A DNA stretch of 48,000 nt, taken from positions 1-48,000 of the forward strand of contig NZ_JAAXCU010000015.1 in the NCBI RefSeq assembly GCF_012911845.1, written 5' to 3'. The translations under genes and the position numbers were made by a program. The DNA is from Bacillus sp. RO2. GTDB lineage: Bacteria; Bacillota; Bacilli; Bacillales; Bacillaceae_I. Below the pieces are notes generated by a model. The model had not been told where the DNA came from and ran no database searches. It saw nothing but the letters and a program-made list of their open reading frames with translations. Below are positions 1-8,227 of the stretch, in pieces (the stretch's first letter is position 1; every line of letters begins with the position of its first letter).

Positions 1-110
1 GGCTTCGCTTTCCTAGGGGCACTGCTGGAGCCTCCTCGGCTACGCCTGCGGGGTCTCCACCTAGCGCTATCTCCCTCAGGAGTCTTCGCCTTTTGCTCCA
101 ATCATCTGCT
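1..110 (-). repeat. Dispersed hairpin element, copy 1 (cut by window edge)
   Basis: This copy is almost identical to the one at 41380-41510, with only a few differences over the shared 110 bases. Read on the minus strand it runs from GATTGGAGC through GGCGAAGACTCC and GAGACCCCGC to GCGAAGCC, where the window begins, so its 3' terminal arm is missing. It lies just downstream of the patB stop codon. Confidence 0.85.
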
Positions 111-130
111 AACTATCTATTCATATCCTC

Positions 131-1300
131 TTAATTCAGGGCAGTTTTTAGTCTTAGGAGGCCTTCTTGCAAGGTTGCTCTTGTGCATGCGACATTCATG
201 CGCAGAAAGCCGTTTCCTTCTTTGCCGAACTTGCTTCCGGACTCAAGGGCAAGCTTTCCTTTATGAAGCAGGCGGTGCTTTAGTTCTTCCTCTTCTAAAC
301 CTAGCTTCCTGCAATCGATCCAGAGCAGGTAAGTCCCTTCCGGCTTGCTTGCGTTTAAATCAGGAATCTCTTTGTGAATATACTCCACAGCATAATCCAT
401 GTTGTCTTCTATATATTGCAATACTTCGTCAAGCCACGGACCCCCATGCCTGTAAGCTGCTACCATTGCAGAGACACCTAGCATGTTCAACAAGAAATGG
501 CCCTGCTTTTTTAAGTAAAAGTCCAATTTTTCACGGAGCGTTTGGTTTGAAGTGATCATTGCGGCAGCCTGTAATCCAGCAATGTTAAAGGTTTTGGTCG
601 GAGCAATACAAGTAACAGTCTGCATAGCAATGTCTTCAGAAATAGATGCAATGGGATAATACGTGTGATTATTAAATGCTAGATCAGCATGTATGTCATC
701 GGAAACGATGATTACATTGTGCTTTACACAAAGATTCCCAAGCTTCTCTAATTCCTCCCGAGACCAAACTGTGCCACCTGGGTTATGAGGATTGCATAAT
801 AAGAGAAGCTTTACCTCTCCATCTAGTTGTTCTTCAAAGTGATGAAGGTCCATATGATACCGGCCATCTCTATATTCCATAGGACTAGTAATTAATTTCC
901 GGTCATTATATGTAACCATGTCATAAAAAGGATAATAGACAGGAGAAAAAACTATAACCTTGTCTCCTGCGTTTGAAAAGGTTTGGATGGTCGCGCTCAA
1001 TGCTGGAACTACACCCGAAATATAGGTGAGCCATTCTTGTTTAAGCTTCCAGTTGTGTTGTTTTTGAAACCAGCTTACAACGGCATCGTTCACAGATGAA
1101 GAAATGGAAGTGTAACCGTAAATTCCATGTTGCGCCTTCTCCATAATTGCTTGGGTTACCTCAATTGGCGCCTGAAAGTCCATGTCAGCCACCCACATTG
1201 GCAATACATCACTACTTCCGAAAACCCGAACTGTTTCATCCCATTTGACACTGGAAGTATTTTTTCTGTTGATGTGTTTATTGAAATCATAGGTTTTCAT
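131..1300 (-). CDS. patB: Cystathionine beta-lyase PatB (MalY/PatB class, PLP-dependent)
   Basis: The 389-residue product is a fold-type I PLP enzyme of the MalY/PatB group, cytosolic, which cleaves the C-S bond of cystathionine and related cysteine conjugates in methionine synthesis. A CNPHNPGG motif lies near residues 169-176, SDDIH at 200-204 contains the Asp that contacts the pyridine nitrogen, and APTKTFN carries the Schiff-base Lys236. Length matches the family (about 390). The ATG follows GGAGGCGATGAACATTT, a good ribosome binding site. It is divergent from yugE, as in B. subtilis, which supports the PatB assignment over a generic aminotransferase. In vivo substrate preference cannot be read from the sequence. 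Confidence 0.9.
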   Translation of the reverse strand: MKTYDFNKHINRKNTSSVKWDETVRVFGSSDVLPMWVADMDFQAPIEVTQAIMEKAQHGIYGYTSISSSVNDAVVSWFQKQHNWKLKQEWLTYISGVVPALSATIQTFSNAGDKVIVFSPVYYPFYDMVTYNDRKLITSPMEYRDGRYHMDLHHFEEQLDGEVKLLLLCNPHNPGGTVWSREELEKLGNLCVKHNVIIVSDDIHADLAFNNHTYYPIASISEDIAMQTVTCIAPTKTFNIAGLQAAAMITSNQTLREKLDFYLKKQGHFLLNMLGVSAMVAAYRHGGPWLDEVLQYIEDNMDYAVEYIHKEIPDLNASKPEGTYLLWIDCRKLGLEEEELKHRLLHKGKLALESGSKFGKEGNGFLRMNVACTRATLQEGLLRLKTALN

Positions 1301-1362
1301 AAATGTTCATCGCCTCCAATCAATTCGACTTGAGTCTACTAAACAATTTCCAAAAAACAAGG

Positions 1363-1368
1363 TATAAT
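1363..1368 (+). promoter_or_regulatory. Probable -10 box upstream of yugE
   Basis: A perfect TATAAT lies about 38 bases before the yugE start in the gap between divergent patB and yugE. No convincing -35 hexamer is seen 16-18 bases upstream, so only the -10 is claimed. Confidence 0.45.
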
Positions 1369-1405
1369 ATGCAGTAAATGTTGTTGAAAGCAAGGTGGAA
1401 ATATC

Positions 1406-1669
1406 ATGATAAAAGCAAGTGTGAATGTTCGATTAATGGAAAACTTACTGCAATGGGATCCACTAGGCTATGGTGTTGATGCCTACGATACAGAATGTGT
1501 GGATGTTGTTCAAGCAGTGCATGAACTTGATGATACAGAAATATTAGCAAAAAAAATCCAAGATATTTATGAATTTTCTTTTGAGGAATTTATTCCCTTA
1601 TCCAAATGCAAAGAAAAGGCGATAGAGCTATTGGTCATTAAAAACGAAGAGGATTCTTGTTCTATATAA
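1406..1669 (+). CDS. yugE: YugE-like DUF1871 family protein
   Basis: This 87-residue acidic, soluble protein matches the small DUF1871 family represented by B. subtilis YugE (about 86 residues). There is no signal peptide or membrane segment. An LLQWDPLGYG segment near residues 14-23 looks characteristic. No function is known to me. The ATG has a plausible ribosome binding site (AAGGTGG, about 8 bases upstream). It is followed by a strong bidirectional terminator and stands as a single-gene unit between patB and yugF. The assignment rests on similarity and on conserved gene order. Confidence 0.85.
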   Translation: MIKASVNVRLMENLLQWDPLGYGVDAYDTECVDVVQAVHELDDTEILAKKIQDIYEFSFEEFIPLSKCKEKAIELLVIKNEEDSCSI

Positions 1670-1711
1670 TAAGCCTTTGTTTGTTAATTGTCATGAAAAT
1701 AAGCTCCTCAT

Positions 1712-1750
1712 AAAAAGGAGAAAAGCCGGTTAGAGCTTTTCTCCTTTTTT
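1712..1750. terminator. Bidirectional intrinsic terminator between yugE and yugF
   Basis: A near-perfect stem AAAAAGGAGAAAAGC / GCTTTTCTCCTTTTT is flanked by A- and T-tracts, so it can end both the plus-strand yugE and the minus-strand yugF transcripts. It overlaps the last bases of yugF. Confidence 0.9.
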
Positions 1751-2588
1751 ATGGAGAGGTTTGCAGAAAGTCCAAAATATTATCATGCACATCTTGCGGC
1801 TTTTCCTCAGGGAGTAGGTGACCGGTTTTTTTATAGGTGATTAACCGGGAGTTTGGCAAGTCTTTATGAAGTCTCTTTCCGACCTCAAGAGGAACTACTT
1901 TATCCTCTTCCCCCCAAATCAATAGGCTTGGTGTTTCGATCTTTCTTAATATTTCGGCAGCAAGGTCGCCTTCCCGATCGCGGATCATCCTCGTTAATGC
2001 TACAAAAATTTGGTCATCATAAAAAGGTTCTGTATATCCTGCAATCATCTCGTCATCAATTAATGAATGATCATACACCACGTTCAATAAGTTTTGGATA
2101 GGGCCTTGTCTTGCTAGCCAATATTTTAACCATACATAGAAGTATGGAATGCGTGATGAATAAACAATGGATCTGCGCATTCTTTTTAAATAACCTGAGC
2201 TACACAACAGGACCACTTTTTCAACGAGTTCAGGTTTCTGATTACTGATGTTTAAGGATATCTGTCCACCCATTGAATGTCCAATTAACACAGTACGATT
2301 AATCCCTAGCTTTTCAAGAAGGGATATCACGACTTTTGCCATGTTTTCATAGGAATACACGAATTCTTTGGATTTTCCGCTTTTTCCAAATGGTGGTAAA
2401 TCAATAGCGAGAACCGTGTATTCTTTTGTCAGCAATGGGATTAAGCGGCGAAAGCTGAAGGATGACGAAAGAAACCCATGGATAAGGACAAGTGTTGGTT
2501 TATTGATAAAGGGGGAGTTAGAGTCATAGTGAAATTCATAAAACACATTGATCCCCCCAATATTGGTTGTGAATTGATTGGTGTTCAT
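1749..2588 (-). CDS. yugF: Alpha/beta hydrolase YugF
   Basis: A cytosolic alpha/beta hydrolase of about 279 residues, matching YugF of B. subtilis in size and position. The oxyanion-hole motif LIHGF is near residue 36 and the nucleophile elbow GHSMGG puts the catalytic Ser at about 105. Asp in EEDKVVP (about 229) and His in KTGHLLPEEKP (about 257) complete the triad. A GTG nine bases upstream (2597) is in frame, but the ribosome binding site AGGAGTG touches it and sits 8 bases before the ATG at 2588, so I chose the ATG. The substrate is unknown; MhpC-like or lipase-like activity is only a class inference. Confidence 0.87.
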   Translation of the reverse strand: MNTNQFTTNIGGINVFYEFHYDSNSPFINKPTLVLIHGFLSSSFSFRRLIPLLTKEYTVLAIDLPPFGKSGKSKEFVYSYENMAKVVISLLEKLGINRTVLIGHSMGGQISLNISNQKPELVEKVVLLCSSGYLKRMRRSIVYSSRIPYFYVWLKYWLARQGPIQNLLNVVYDHSLIDDEMIAGYTEPFYDDQIFVALTRMIRDREGDLAAEILRKIETPSLLIWGEEDKVVPLEVGKRLHKDLPNSRLITYKKTGHLLPEEKPQDVHDNILDFLQTSP

Positions 2589-2710
2589 CTTTGTCACTCC
2601 TGGTTTGAATTGTTATAGGTATTTTATCCTCTCCTTGCTATTTCAAACCTTTGTATTTTCTTGAATATGTTCTGTAAAATAATCGTAATACATTTAGGCG
2701 GAATATTTGC

Positions 2711-2716
2711 TATAAT
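2711..2716 (+). promoter_or_regulatory. Probable -10 box for alaR-alaT
   Basis: TATAAT lies 37 bases upstream of the alaR ATG. The -35 region is poor, consistent with a regulated promoter, possibly autoregulated by the Lrp-type protein it precedes; that is inference. Confidence 0.45.
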
Positions 2717-2752
2717 GAGTCAATGTTTATATGAAGGAGATGGGATGAGCGT

Positions 2753-3253
2753 ATGCAATTAACAGAAAAAGAATTGGAATTGCTTCAAATCATTGAAGAA
2801 AACGGAAGGATCCATATAGATGTTCTATCCAAAATGGTGGAACTAACAGAAGAAGAAACAGATAGTATGTTAAAAAGGTTGGAAGAAAAACGAGTCATCG
2901 TGGAATATGGGGCAGTGATTGATTGGCGCAAGGTTGACAATTTTGAAGGTGTGACGGCGATGATTGACGTGAAAGTGACACCAAAGCGTGAGGTAGGTTT
3001 CGATGAAATTGCAAAAAATATATACCGGTTTCCAGAAGTCAAATCAGTTTATTTAATGTCGGGAGCATATGATTTATCAGTCGTAATTGAAGGAAAGTCA
3101 CTTTCTCAGGTTGCAAATTTTGTTTCTGAAAAACTCTCTACCTTAGACTCGGTTATTTCGACGACTACCCATTTTATCTTAAAAAAATATAAACATGATG
3201 GAACGATTTTTGATCAGGGAGAAGATGATCGTCGAATTGTGGTGTCACCATGA
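2753..3253 (+). CDS. alaR: Lrp/AsnC-family regulator AlaR
   Basis: A 166-residue DNA-binding protein of the Lrp/AsnC family. Residues 1-60 form the N-terminal helix-turn-helix, and residues about 68-150 the RAM ligand-binding domain, which includes SGAYDLSVVIEG near residue 103. The ATG follows AAGGAGATG. Its stop overlaps the alaT start by four bases (ATGA), so the two are translationally coupled. In B. subtilis the equivalent pair is alaR-alaT (yugG-yugH), where AlaR activates alanine aminotransferase expression; the same role is inferred here from family, pairing and neighbourhood. Confidence 0.9.
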   Translation: MQLTEKELELLQIIEENGRIHIDVLSKMVELTEEETDSMLKRLEEKRVIVEYGAVIDWRKVDNFEGVTAMIDVKVTPKREVGFDEIAKNIYRFPEVKSVYLMSGAYDLSVVIEGKSLSQVANFVSEKLSTLDSVISTTTHFILKKYKHDGTIFDQGEDDRRIVVSP

Positions 3254-4410
3254 GAAACAGAGTTGCAAAACATGTTCAAAACCTTCAGCCTTCTGGGATT
3301 CGTCGATTTTTCGATTTAGCTGCGAATATGGAAGGTGTTATCTCCTTAGGAGTGGGTGAACCAGACTTCGTAACATCGTGGGGCGTGAGGGAAGCCTGCA
3401 TTGCTTCTTTACATAATGGACATACGTCCTATACAGCAAATGCAGGATTGCTGGAATTAAGAAAAGAAATCAGCCGTTATTTAGTCGAACAATTTGAAGT
3501 AGAGTACAGAGCTGAAACCGACGTAATTGTCACAGTGGGAGCAAGTCAAGCGTTGGATTTATCGATACGCGCAATTGTTGACCCTGGTGATGAAGTGATT
3601 GTGATTGAGCCGTGTTTCGTTTCATACGCCCCCCTCATTGAATTAGTTGGAGGCACTGCGGTTAGAGTAGGAGCAGATGCAGAGAGAGGATTCAGTATCG
3701 ACTTTCATGAATTAGAACAGGCAATTACTGACAGAACGAAGGCAATACTTCTTTGTTTTCCAAACAATCCCACTGGTACAATGCTTTCAAAAGAAGAACT
3801 CATGGAAGTAAGTAAACTTGTTGAAAAACATGATTTGCTTGTTTTATCAGATGAAATTTATGCCGAGCTTAGTTTTGACGAAAAGTTTACCAGTTTCGCT
3901 ACTCTTCCTGGAATGAAGGAACGCACCATCCTAATATCAGGTTTCTCAAAAGGCTTTGCAATGACCGGTTGGCGATTAGGATTTGTAGCTGGTCCCACCG
4001 ACATTATTGAAGCCATGCTCAAAATCCATCAGTATGCAATGATGTGTGCTTCTACTATGGCACAATATGGCGCCATCGAAGCGTTAAGAAATGGTCGTCA
4101 GGATATTGAAGCAATGAAAAAGAGTTATCGTAGACGGCGCAATTATTTTGTGTCTTCTCTAAATGAGATTGGACTTGATTGTCACAATCCTGGGGGTGCA
4201 TTTTATGCCTTCCCATCTGTAAAGCTTACTGGACTCAGCTCTCAGGAATTTGCAGAAAGATTATTGTTAGAGGAAAAAGTGGCAGTGGTACCAGGAAATG
4301 TTTTTGGAAAAAGCGGAGAAGGATATGTGAGATGCTCATACGCATCGTCTTTGGAACAGCTACAAGAAGCGATTAAAAGGATGGAGCGATTTTTAAAAAA
4401 GTATCGCTAG
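3250..4410 (+). CDS. alaT: Alanine-type aminotransferase AlaT
   Basis: A 386-residue class I/II PLP aminotransferase. PNNPTG lies at residues 171-176, SDEIYAEL at 200-207 contains the cofactor-binding Asp201, and GFSKGFAMTGWR holds the Schiff-base Lys234. It overlaps alaR by four bases. Family members are often annotated as PatA-like aspartate or aromatic aminotransferases; coupling to an AlaR-type regulator and B. subtilis synteny favour alanine synthesis from pyruvate and glutamate. The plus-strand end of this operon lacks an obvious T-tract terminator. Confidence 0.88.
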   Translation: MRNRVAKHVQNLQPSGIRRFFDLAANMEGVISLGVGEPDFVTSWGVREACIASLHNGHTSYTANAGLLELRKEISRYLVEQFEVEYRAETDVIVTVGASQALDLSIRAIVDPGDEVIVIEPCFVSYAPLIELVGGTAVRVGADAERGFSIDFHELEQAITDRTKAILLCFPNNPTGTMLSKEELMEVSKLVEKHDLLVLSDEIYAELSFDEKFTSFATLPGMKERTILISGFSKGFAMTGWRLGFVAGPTDIIEAMLKIHQYAMMCASTMAQYGAIEALRNGRQDIEAMKKSYRRRRNYFVSSLNEIGLDCHNPGGAFYAFPSVKLTGLSSQEFAERLLLEEKVAVVPGNVFGKSGEGYVRCSYASSLEQLQEAIKRMERFLKKYR

Positions 4411-4412
4411 TA

Positions 4413-4447
4413 CAAAAAAGGGACCAAGTCCAACGTGGACTTGGTCC
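4413..4447 (-). terminator. Terminator of the XRE regulator gene
   Basis: A perfect 12-bp stem GGACCAAGTCCA / TGGACTTGGTCC with a three-base loop. The run of six adenines lies on its left side, giving a U-tract only for minus-strand transcripts. It therefore terminates the XRE gene and is at most a weak stop for alaT. Confidence 0.8.
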
Positions 4448-4533
4448 TAACAAAAGGGGGAATACTAGAAAGCCTTGATGGTATAAGTATTCCCATCTAA
4501 ATTATTTTTAAAACCTGATTTTTAGAAAATTCT

Positions 4534-4896
4534 TTATTGAGTGCTATATTTTTTTTCGTACAATACTTGCATTACATTTAAGAAGTCTTCATCCGAATAA
4601 TCTTTGGCTTTTCTGAGAATCAACTTGGCTCTTTTAACCCCTACCTCTTTGATTAGTTCCTCTAGTTCTGGATCTAGACCTGTAGAATTTTTGGAAGTAA
4701 AGGATTCTAGTAGTTCAGAAGCAGGTACATCTAAAACCGTAGAAATTTTTAGGATGGTTTGCATGTCCGGTGTTTGTAGGCCAGCTTCATACTTTTCAAT
4801 GGTTCCGGTCCCCACGCGAATTTTTAGTGCAAGCTCGGCAGCGGTCATTTTTGCATCTTCCCGATAAAAACGAATGTTTTCCCCAATATTTCTCAT
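4534..4896 (-). CDS. XRE-family helix-turn-helix regulator
   Basis: A 120-residue cytosolic protein. Residues about 5-60 are a Cro/C1-type helix-turn-helix (NIRFYREDAKMTAAELA then VGTGTIEKYEAGLQTP). The C-terminal half is a charged helical tail (DPELEELIKEVGVKRAKLI) that may mediate dimerisation or partner binding. An in-frame TTG lies 24 bases upstream, but GGAGGTAATCGG sits just before the ATG at 4896, so that start is chosen. It is transcribed against alaT and has its own terminator. The target and ligand are unknown. Confidence 0.85.
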   Translation of the reverse strand: MRNIGENIRFYREDAKMTAAELALKIRVGTGTIEKYEAGLQTPDMQTILKISTVLDVPASELLESFTSKNSTGLDPELEELIKEVGVKRAKLILRKAKDYSDEDFLNVMQVLYEKKYSTQ

Positions 4897-5104
4897 TCCG
4901 ATTACCTCCAATGTAAGCAATTTCTTACTTTTATCATACCATGATTAATCTAAAGAAAGTTTGAACATATTTTTACTCTTTCATCATTAGCTTATAAATT
5001 TTTTACGGAATTTATGAACATATGGTTATTTTCTTCATTCAAAGGATATTAGTGACCAAATGCACAAATAATACGGAGGACTCCAACTATCAAAAAAAGT
5101 ATTT

Positions 5105-5133
5105 TTGATTAAGTATCGAATTTGTGGTATAAT
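5105..5133 (+). promoter_or_regulatory. Sigma-A promoter of yugI
   Basis: TTGATT and a perfect TATAAT are separated by exactly 17 bases. The -10 ends about 50 bases before the yugI ATG. Confidence 0.85.
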
Positions 5134-5183
5134 CTTTTATTGCGTTCAATGTGTATAAAAATAAATTATTTAGGAGTGTTTTC

Positions 5184-5591
5184 ATGTCTGATAAATTCGA
5201 AATTGGAAGTGTATTAACTGGTAAAGTAACGGGTATTCAACCTTACGGAGCGTTCGTTGCGCTTGACGAAGAAACTCAAGGTCTTGTTCATATTTCTGAA
5301 ATTACGCACGGTTATGTGAAAGATGTAAACGAACATTTGAAAATGGGCGATGAGGTTCAAGTAAAGGTTCTTTCTGTTGACGAAAAGTCTAACAAAATCA
5401 GCTTGTCTATCAAAGCTACTCAAGAAGCGCCTGCTGAAGCTCCAGCAGCTGCACAAAGAAAGCCTAAGAAGCGTCAAGCTACTGTAGTGAAAAACCACAC
5501 TGAAGAGGCTCCTGGTGGTTTCAACACGCTTAAAGACAAATTAGAAGAGTGGATTGAGCAATCCAACCGTAACGATCTAATCAAGAAGTAA
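5184..5591 (+). CDS. yugI: S1-domain RNA-binding general stress protein (GSP13/YugI)
   Basis: A 135-residue protein with a single S1 RNA-binding domain at residues about 8-75 (GSVLTGKVTGIQPYGAFVAL, then GLVHISEI). A low-complexity Ala/Pro linker and a basic stretch (RKPKKRQATVVK) follow, then an acidic helical C-terminus. GSP13 is a ribosome-associated stress protein of similar length (about 130). The ATG at 5184 follows TTAGGAGTG; an in-frame ATG at 5151 has no ribosome binding site. A clear sigma-A promoter lies upstream and a terminator follows. Its neighbourhood (alaT, yuzA) matches B. subtilis. Confidence 0.92.
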   Translation: MSDKFEIGSVLTGKVTGIQPYGAFVALDEETQGLVHISEITHGYVKDVNEHLKMGDEVQVKVLSVDEKSNKISLSIKATQEAPAEAPAAAQRKPKKRQATVVKNHTEEAPGGFNTLKDKLEEWIEQSNRNDLIKK

Positions 5592-5605
5592 TTTTGATTA
5601 AGTAA

Positions 5606-5637
5606 GAGAGACATCCTGTGAGGGGTGTCTTTTTTTA
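5606..5637 (+). terminator. yugI terminator
   Basis: Stem AGACATCC / GGGGTGTCT with a short loop followed by a run of T residues, 20 bases after the yugI stop. Confidence 0.85.
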
Positions 5638-5661
5638 ATGATGATTATATGTAGAAGTAAT

Positions 5662-5790
5662 ACGGTTGTTTTTCGTTCCATGCGCTTCGCTTGCGTGCGG
5701 GCGGTCCGCGAGCTCCTAAGGCTTCTCATTCCGGGGTCTCACCATTCCCTTCTTCCACGGTCGGCTACGCGCCTTCCACTACAATCAACA
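5662..5790 (-). repeat. Dispersed hairpin element, degenerate inverted copy
   Basis: Read on the minus strand this runs TTGATTGTAGTGGAAGGCGC, GTGAGACCCCGG, AAGCGAAGCGCATGGAACG to AACAACC. It shares the spacing and landmark boxes of the family but has diverged in the stems. It faces the intact copy at 5844-5974 about 55 bases away. Confidence 0.7.
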
Positions 5791-5843
5791 ATCAACTGAC
5801 CGAGATAACTGAATAAGCATTACATATGGTCTACGTAAATTTC

Positions 5844-5974
5844 AGCTGTGGATTGGAGCAAATGGCGGAGACTCCAGCGGGGGAATAACGGTAGGTTGAG
5901 ACCCATGAAGCGTTGTGAGGAGGCTCAAGCACCGTCCCGCGGAAAGCGAAGCCATTTGCGGAAAGGAACAGCGG
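5844..5974 (+). repeat. Dispersed hairpin element, near-complete copy
   Basis: It begins AGCTGTGGATTGGAGC and ends GGAACAGCGG. Inner arms CAAATGGC / GCCATTTG (8 bp, perfect), ACGGT / ACCGT and TTGAG / CTCAA all pair. No gene overlaps it. Confidence 0.88.
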
Positions 5975-6024
5975 TGAATAACCAAACAACTAAGAATTCT
6001 ATCTAATTATCTCGCATACCGAAT

Positions 6025-6150
6025 TATCACAATAACCCATAAAAAGTCACAATATCCACGAAAAAAGTTAGAATCAACCTCCGAATAGTTACAATACCCT
6101 CGAAATTAGTTAGAATCAACCTCCGAAAAGTTACAATACTCTCCCATGTG
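6025..6150. repeat. Array of six 21-bp phased repeats
   Basis: Units begin at 6025, 6046, 6067, 6088, 6109 and 6130, exactly 21 bases apart. Each starts with a TTA/GTTA(C or G)AAT core followed by a C-rich half and an A-rich tail. Units alternate between TTACAAT and TTAGAAT types, so the higher-order period is 42. It lies between the hairpin element and the yuzA terminator. Confidence 0.8.
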
Positions 6151-6172
6151 CCACAACTTTGCTAAAAAAATG

Positions 6173-6202
6173 AAAACCGCCACTGTGAGGGAGGCGGTTT
6201 TT
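6173..6202 (-). terminator. yuzA terminator
   Basis: AAAACCGCC / GGCGGTTTT stem just past the yuzA stop. The A-tract on its left makes a U-tract for the minus-strand transcript, and T residues on the right could also serve plus-strand transcripts. Confidence 0.8.
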
Positions 6203-6209
6203 AAGGTTA

Positions 6210-6443
6210 TTATCGAGTTGTTCTTGGTTCAACTTCTCTTTCATGCTGCTCAGATGGCACGAAAAGAAGTCCTAGGTTGATCAGTCCGGCAATTCCCACT
6301 AGACCGTATATGATTCGGGACAAGGCTGCGCTTTGACCGCCAAAGATTGCTGCTACTAGATCAAATTGGAAGAATCCGATCAAACCCCAGTTAATAGCTC
6401 CAACAATAGTCAATACTAGTGCAATACGTTGAATAGTACTCAT
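6210..6443 (-). CDS. yuzA: YuzA-like DUF378 small membrane protein
   Basis: A 77-residue protein with two predicted membrane helices (residues about 5-25 and 40-62) and a charged C-terminal tail (EQHEREVEPRTTR). The motif GAINWGLIGFFQFDLVA is typical of DUF378. An excellent AAGGAGGG sits 6 bases before the ATG. Function is unknown. In B. subtilis yuzA likewise sits between yugI and the alcohol dehydrogenase genes. Confidence 0.88.
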   Translation of the reverse strand: MSTIQRIALVLTIVGAINWGLIGFFQFDLVAAIFGGQSAALSRIIYGLVGIAGLINLGLLFVPSEQHEREVEPRTTR

Positions 6444-6626
6444 AACATTCCCTCCTTGAGAATATAAGTGCTTTCCCTCATATATTTTGTAACTGAACAG
6501 AAATTATTCATTGATAAAATTTTTTTGTTGAAGCATGATAACGGTGGGCAATCACGGTCTTGAAGCTAAATCTTTGCAAGCAATCAAAAAATCATCCATA
6601 ATCATGGCAAAAGGGAGGTAATAGTA

Positions 6627-7790
6627 ATGGAGAATTTTACTTTTTATAATCCAACAAAGCTACTATTCGGGAAAGGGCAACTTGAAACATTGCCACAAGA
6701 AATGGAGGCATACGGCAAGAATGTTCTCCTTGTTTATGGTGGAGGAAGCATTAAAAGAAGCGGGCTTTATGATAATGTGATAAGTACTTTACATAAAGCA
6801 GGTGCAACCATAACGGAGCTTGCAGGTGTGGAACCTAACCCTAGATTATCCACAGTCAGAAAAGGTATTGAGCTTTGTAAAGAAAATCAAATTGATTTCC
6901 TTCTAGCAGTCGGTGGAGGCAGTGTAATCGATTGTACGAAAGCAATCGCTGCAGGTGCCAAGTATGATGGCGATGTATGGGATATTGTACTAAGAAAACA
7001 TATTGCTACAGAAGCTCTGCCTTTTGGAACAGTATTGACTCTCGCTGCAACTGGCTCTGAGATGAATGCAGGCTCGGTTATTACAAATTGGGAAACGAAT
7101 GAGAAATATGGTTGGGGAAGTCCTGTGACATTCCCGAAGTTTTCTATTCTAGACCCAGTTAATACATTTACTGTTCCAAAAGATCACACTGTTTATGGTA
7201 TTGTTGACATGATGTCACATGTGTTAGAGCAGTATTTTCATCAGACAACCAATACACCACTGCAAGATCGTATGTGTGAAGCGGTTCTAACTACCGTGAT
7301 GGAAAAGGCTCCCAAGCTTTTAGAAGATCTGGAAAGCTATGAACACCGCGAAACAATACTGTTTAATGGAACTATCGCGCTTAATGGTATGCTGCAGATG
7401 GGCTATCGTGGGGATTGGGCGACTCATGGCATTGAGCATGCTGTTTCTGCAATCTATGATATTCCGCATGCAGGTGGATTGGCTATTCTGTTCCCAAATT
7501 GGATGGAGCATGTAATGGATGCAAATCTTGGCCGATTTAAGCAGTTGGCTGTAAGAGTGTTTGGCGTGCAGGACAATGGCTCATCTGACAAGGAAATAGC
7601 TTTAGAGGGCATCCGCAGACTACGCGAATTCTGGTCAAGCCTTGGAGCTCCAACAAGATTAGCCGATTATGATATTGATGGTAAGAACATTAACAAAATG
7701 GCTGAGCATGTTATGTCACGAGGTGCAGTGGGGAACTTTAAATCACTTTCACATGAAGATGTCACTTCTATCTTGAAAGCATCTCTATAA
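6627..7790 (+). CDS. yugJ: Iron-containing NAD(P)H-dependent alcohol (butanol) dehydrogenase
   Basis: A 387-residue group III alcohol dehydrogenase. The nucleotide-binding GGGS motif is at residues 96-99. Metal ligands are visible as Asp194 and His198 (DMMSHVLE), His267 (WATHGIEH) and His281 (DIPHAGG). It resembles YugJ/YugK, which are called NADH-dependent butanol dehydrogenases and probably reduce aldehydes. B. subtilis has two adjacent paralogues; only one is present here. The ATG follows GGGAGGTAATAGTA. A terminator shared with mrpG follows. The physiological substrate is not determined by sequence. Confidence 0.88.
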   Translation: MENFTFYNPTKLLFGKGQLETLPQEMEAYGKNVLLVYGGGSIKRSGLYDNVISTLHKAGATITELAGVEPNPRLSTVRKGIELCKENQIDFLLAVGGGSVIDCTKAIAAGAKYDGDVWDIVLRKHIATEALPFGTVLTLAATGSEMNAGSVITNWETNEKYGWGSPVTFPKFSILDPVNTFTVPKDHTVYGIVDMMSHVLEQYFHQTTNTPLQDRMCEAVLTTVMEKAPKLLEDLESYEHRETILFNGTIALNGMLQMGYRGDWATHGIEHAVSAIYDIPHAGGLAILFPNWMEHVMDANLGRFKQLAVRVFGVQDNGSSDKEIALEGIRRLREFWSSLGAPTRLADYDIDGKNINKMAEHVMSRGAVGNFKSLSHEDVTSILKASL

Positions 7791-7796
7791 AATAAA

Positions 7797-7833
7797 ACTG
7801 GCCGAACCTGATACGGTTCGGCCAGTTTTTTTG
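7797..7833. terminator. Terminator between yugJ and mrpG
   Basis: Perfect 12-bp stem ACTGGCCGAACC / GGTTCGGCCAGT with a six-base loop and seven T residues. The T-tract favours the plus strand (yugJ); the AATAAAA on the left could give weaker termination of the mrp operon. Confidence 0.9.
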
Positions 7834-7834
7834 T

Positions 7835-8227
7835 TTATGCTTCAGTATGGACTTTTTGTCTTTTTTCTACTTCTTTCTTCGGTTCATGTCGCGCTTTAGT
7901 CTTTAAATCATCCTTGACCGACTTTTCCCATAGCGGGACGTCTGTATAATAGGCCGCTCTTGAAATGAGATGACCTGCAACAGGGGCTGTAATAAAGACA
8001 AACACTATTCCTAGTACCAATCGAGCACTAAAGTAATTATCTGCAATCCAGAAATACAATAAGGCAGCAACAAGAATCAACAAGACACCGAGTGTGGCGC
8101 TTTTAGAGGCTGCGTGACTGCGGGTATAAACATCTGGTAGTCTGATTAAGCCAATGGTCGTTACTAAGCTTAGAAGAGAACCTAGCAGTACGACAACTCC
8201 AATGAATATGCTAATTGTCTCTGTCAT
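7835..8227 (-). CDS. mrpG: Na+/H+ antiporter subunit MrpG
   Basis: The last gene of the mrp operon, 130 residues. Three membrane helices occupy residues about 5-25, 35-60 and 65-90, followed by a basic cytoplasmic tail (KARHEPKKEVEKRQ). The motif RLPDVYTRSHAASKSATLG is diagnostic of MrpG/PhaG. MrpG is one of seven hydrophobic subunits needed for the assembled antiporter. It overlaps mrpF by 17 bases and has its own ribosome binding site (GGAGAG) inside mrpF. Confidence 0.95.
   Translation of the reverse strand: MTETISIFIGVVVLLGSLLSLVTTIGLIRLPDVYTRSHAASKSATLGVLLILVAALLYFWIADNYFSARLVLGIVFVFITAPVAGHLISRAAYYTDVPLWEKSVKDDLKTKARHEPKKEVEKRQKVHTEA

Noticed and set aside
175-555. 126-codon plus-strand frame
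   Set aside because: It is antisense to the patB coding region, which is secure by catalytic motifs and length.
4421-4447. Terminator of alaT
   Set aside because: The stem is perfect, but on the plus strand it is followed by TAACAAAAGG with no T-tract; the U-tract exists only for the opposite strand.
5662-5974. Insertion sequence
   Set aside because: There is no transposase frame in or near any of the dispersed elements; at most they are non-autonomous.
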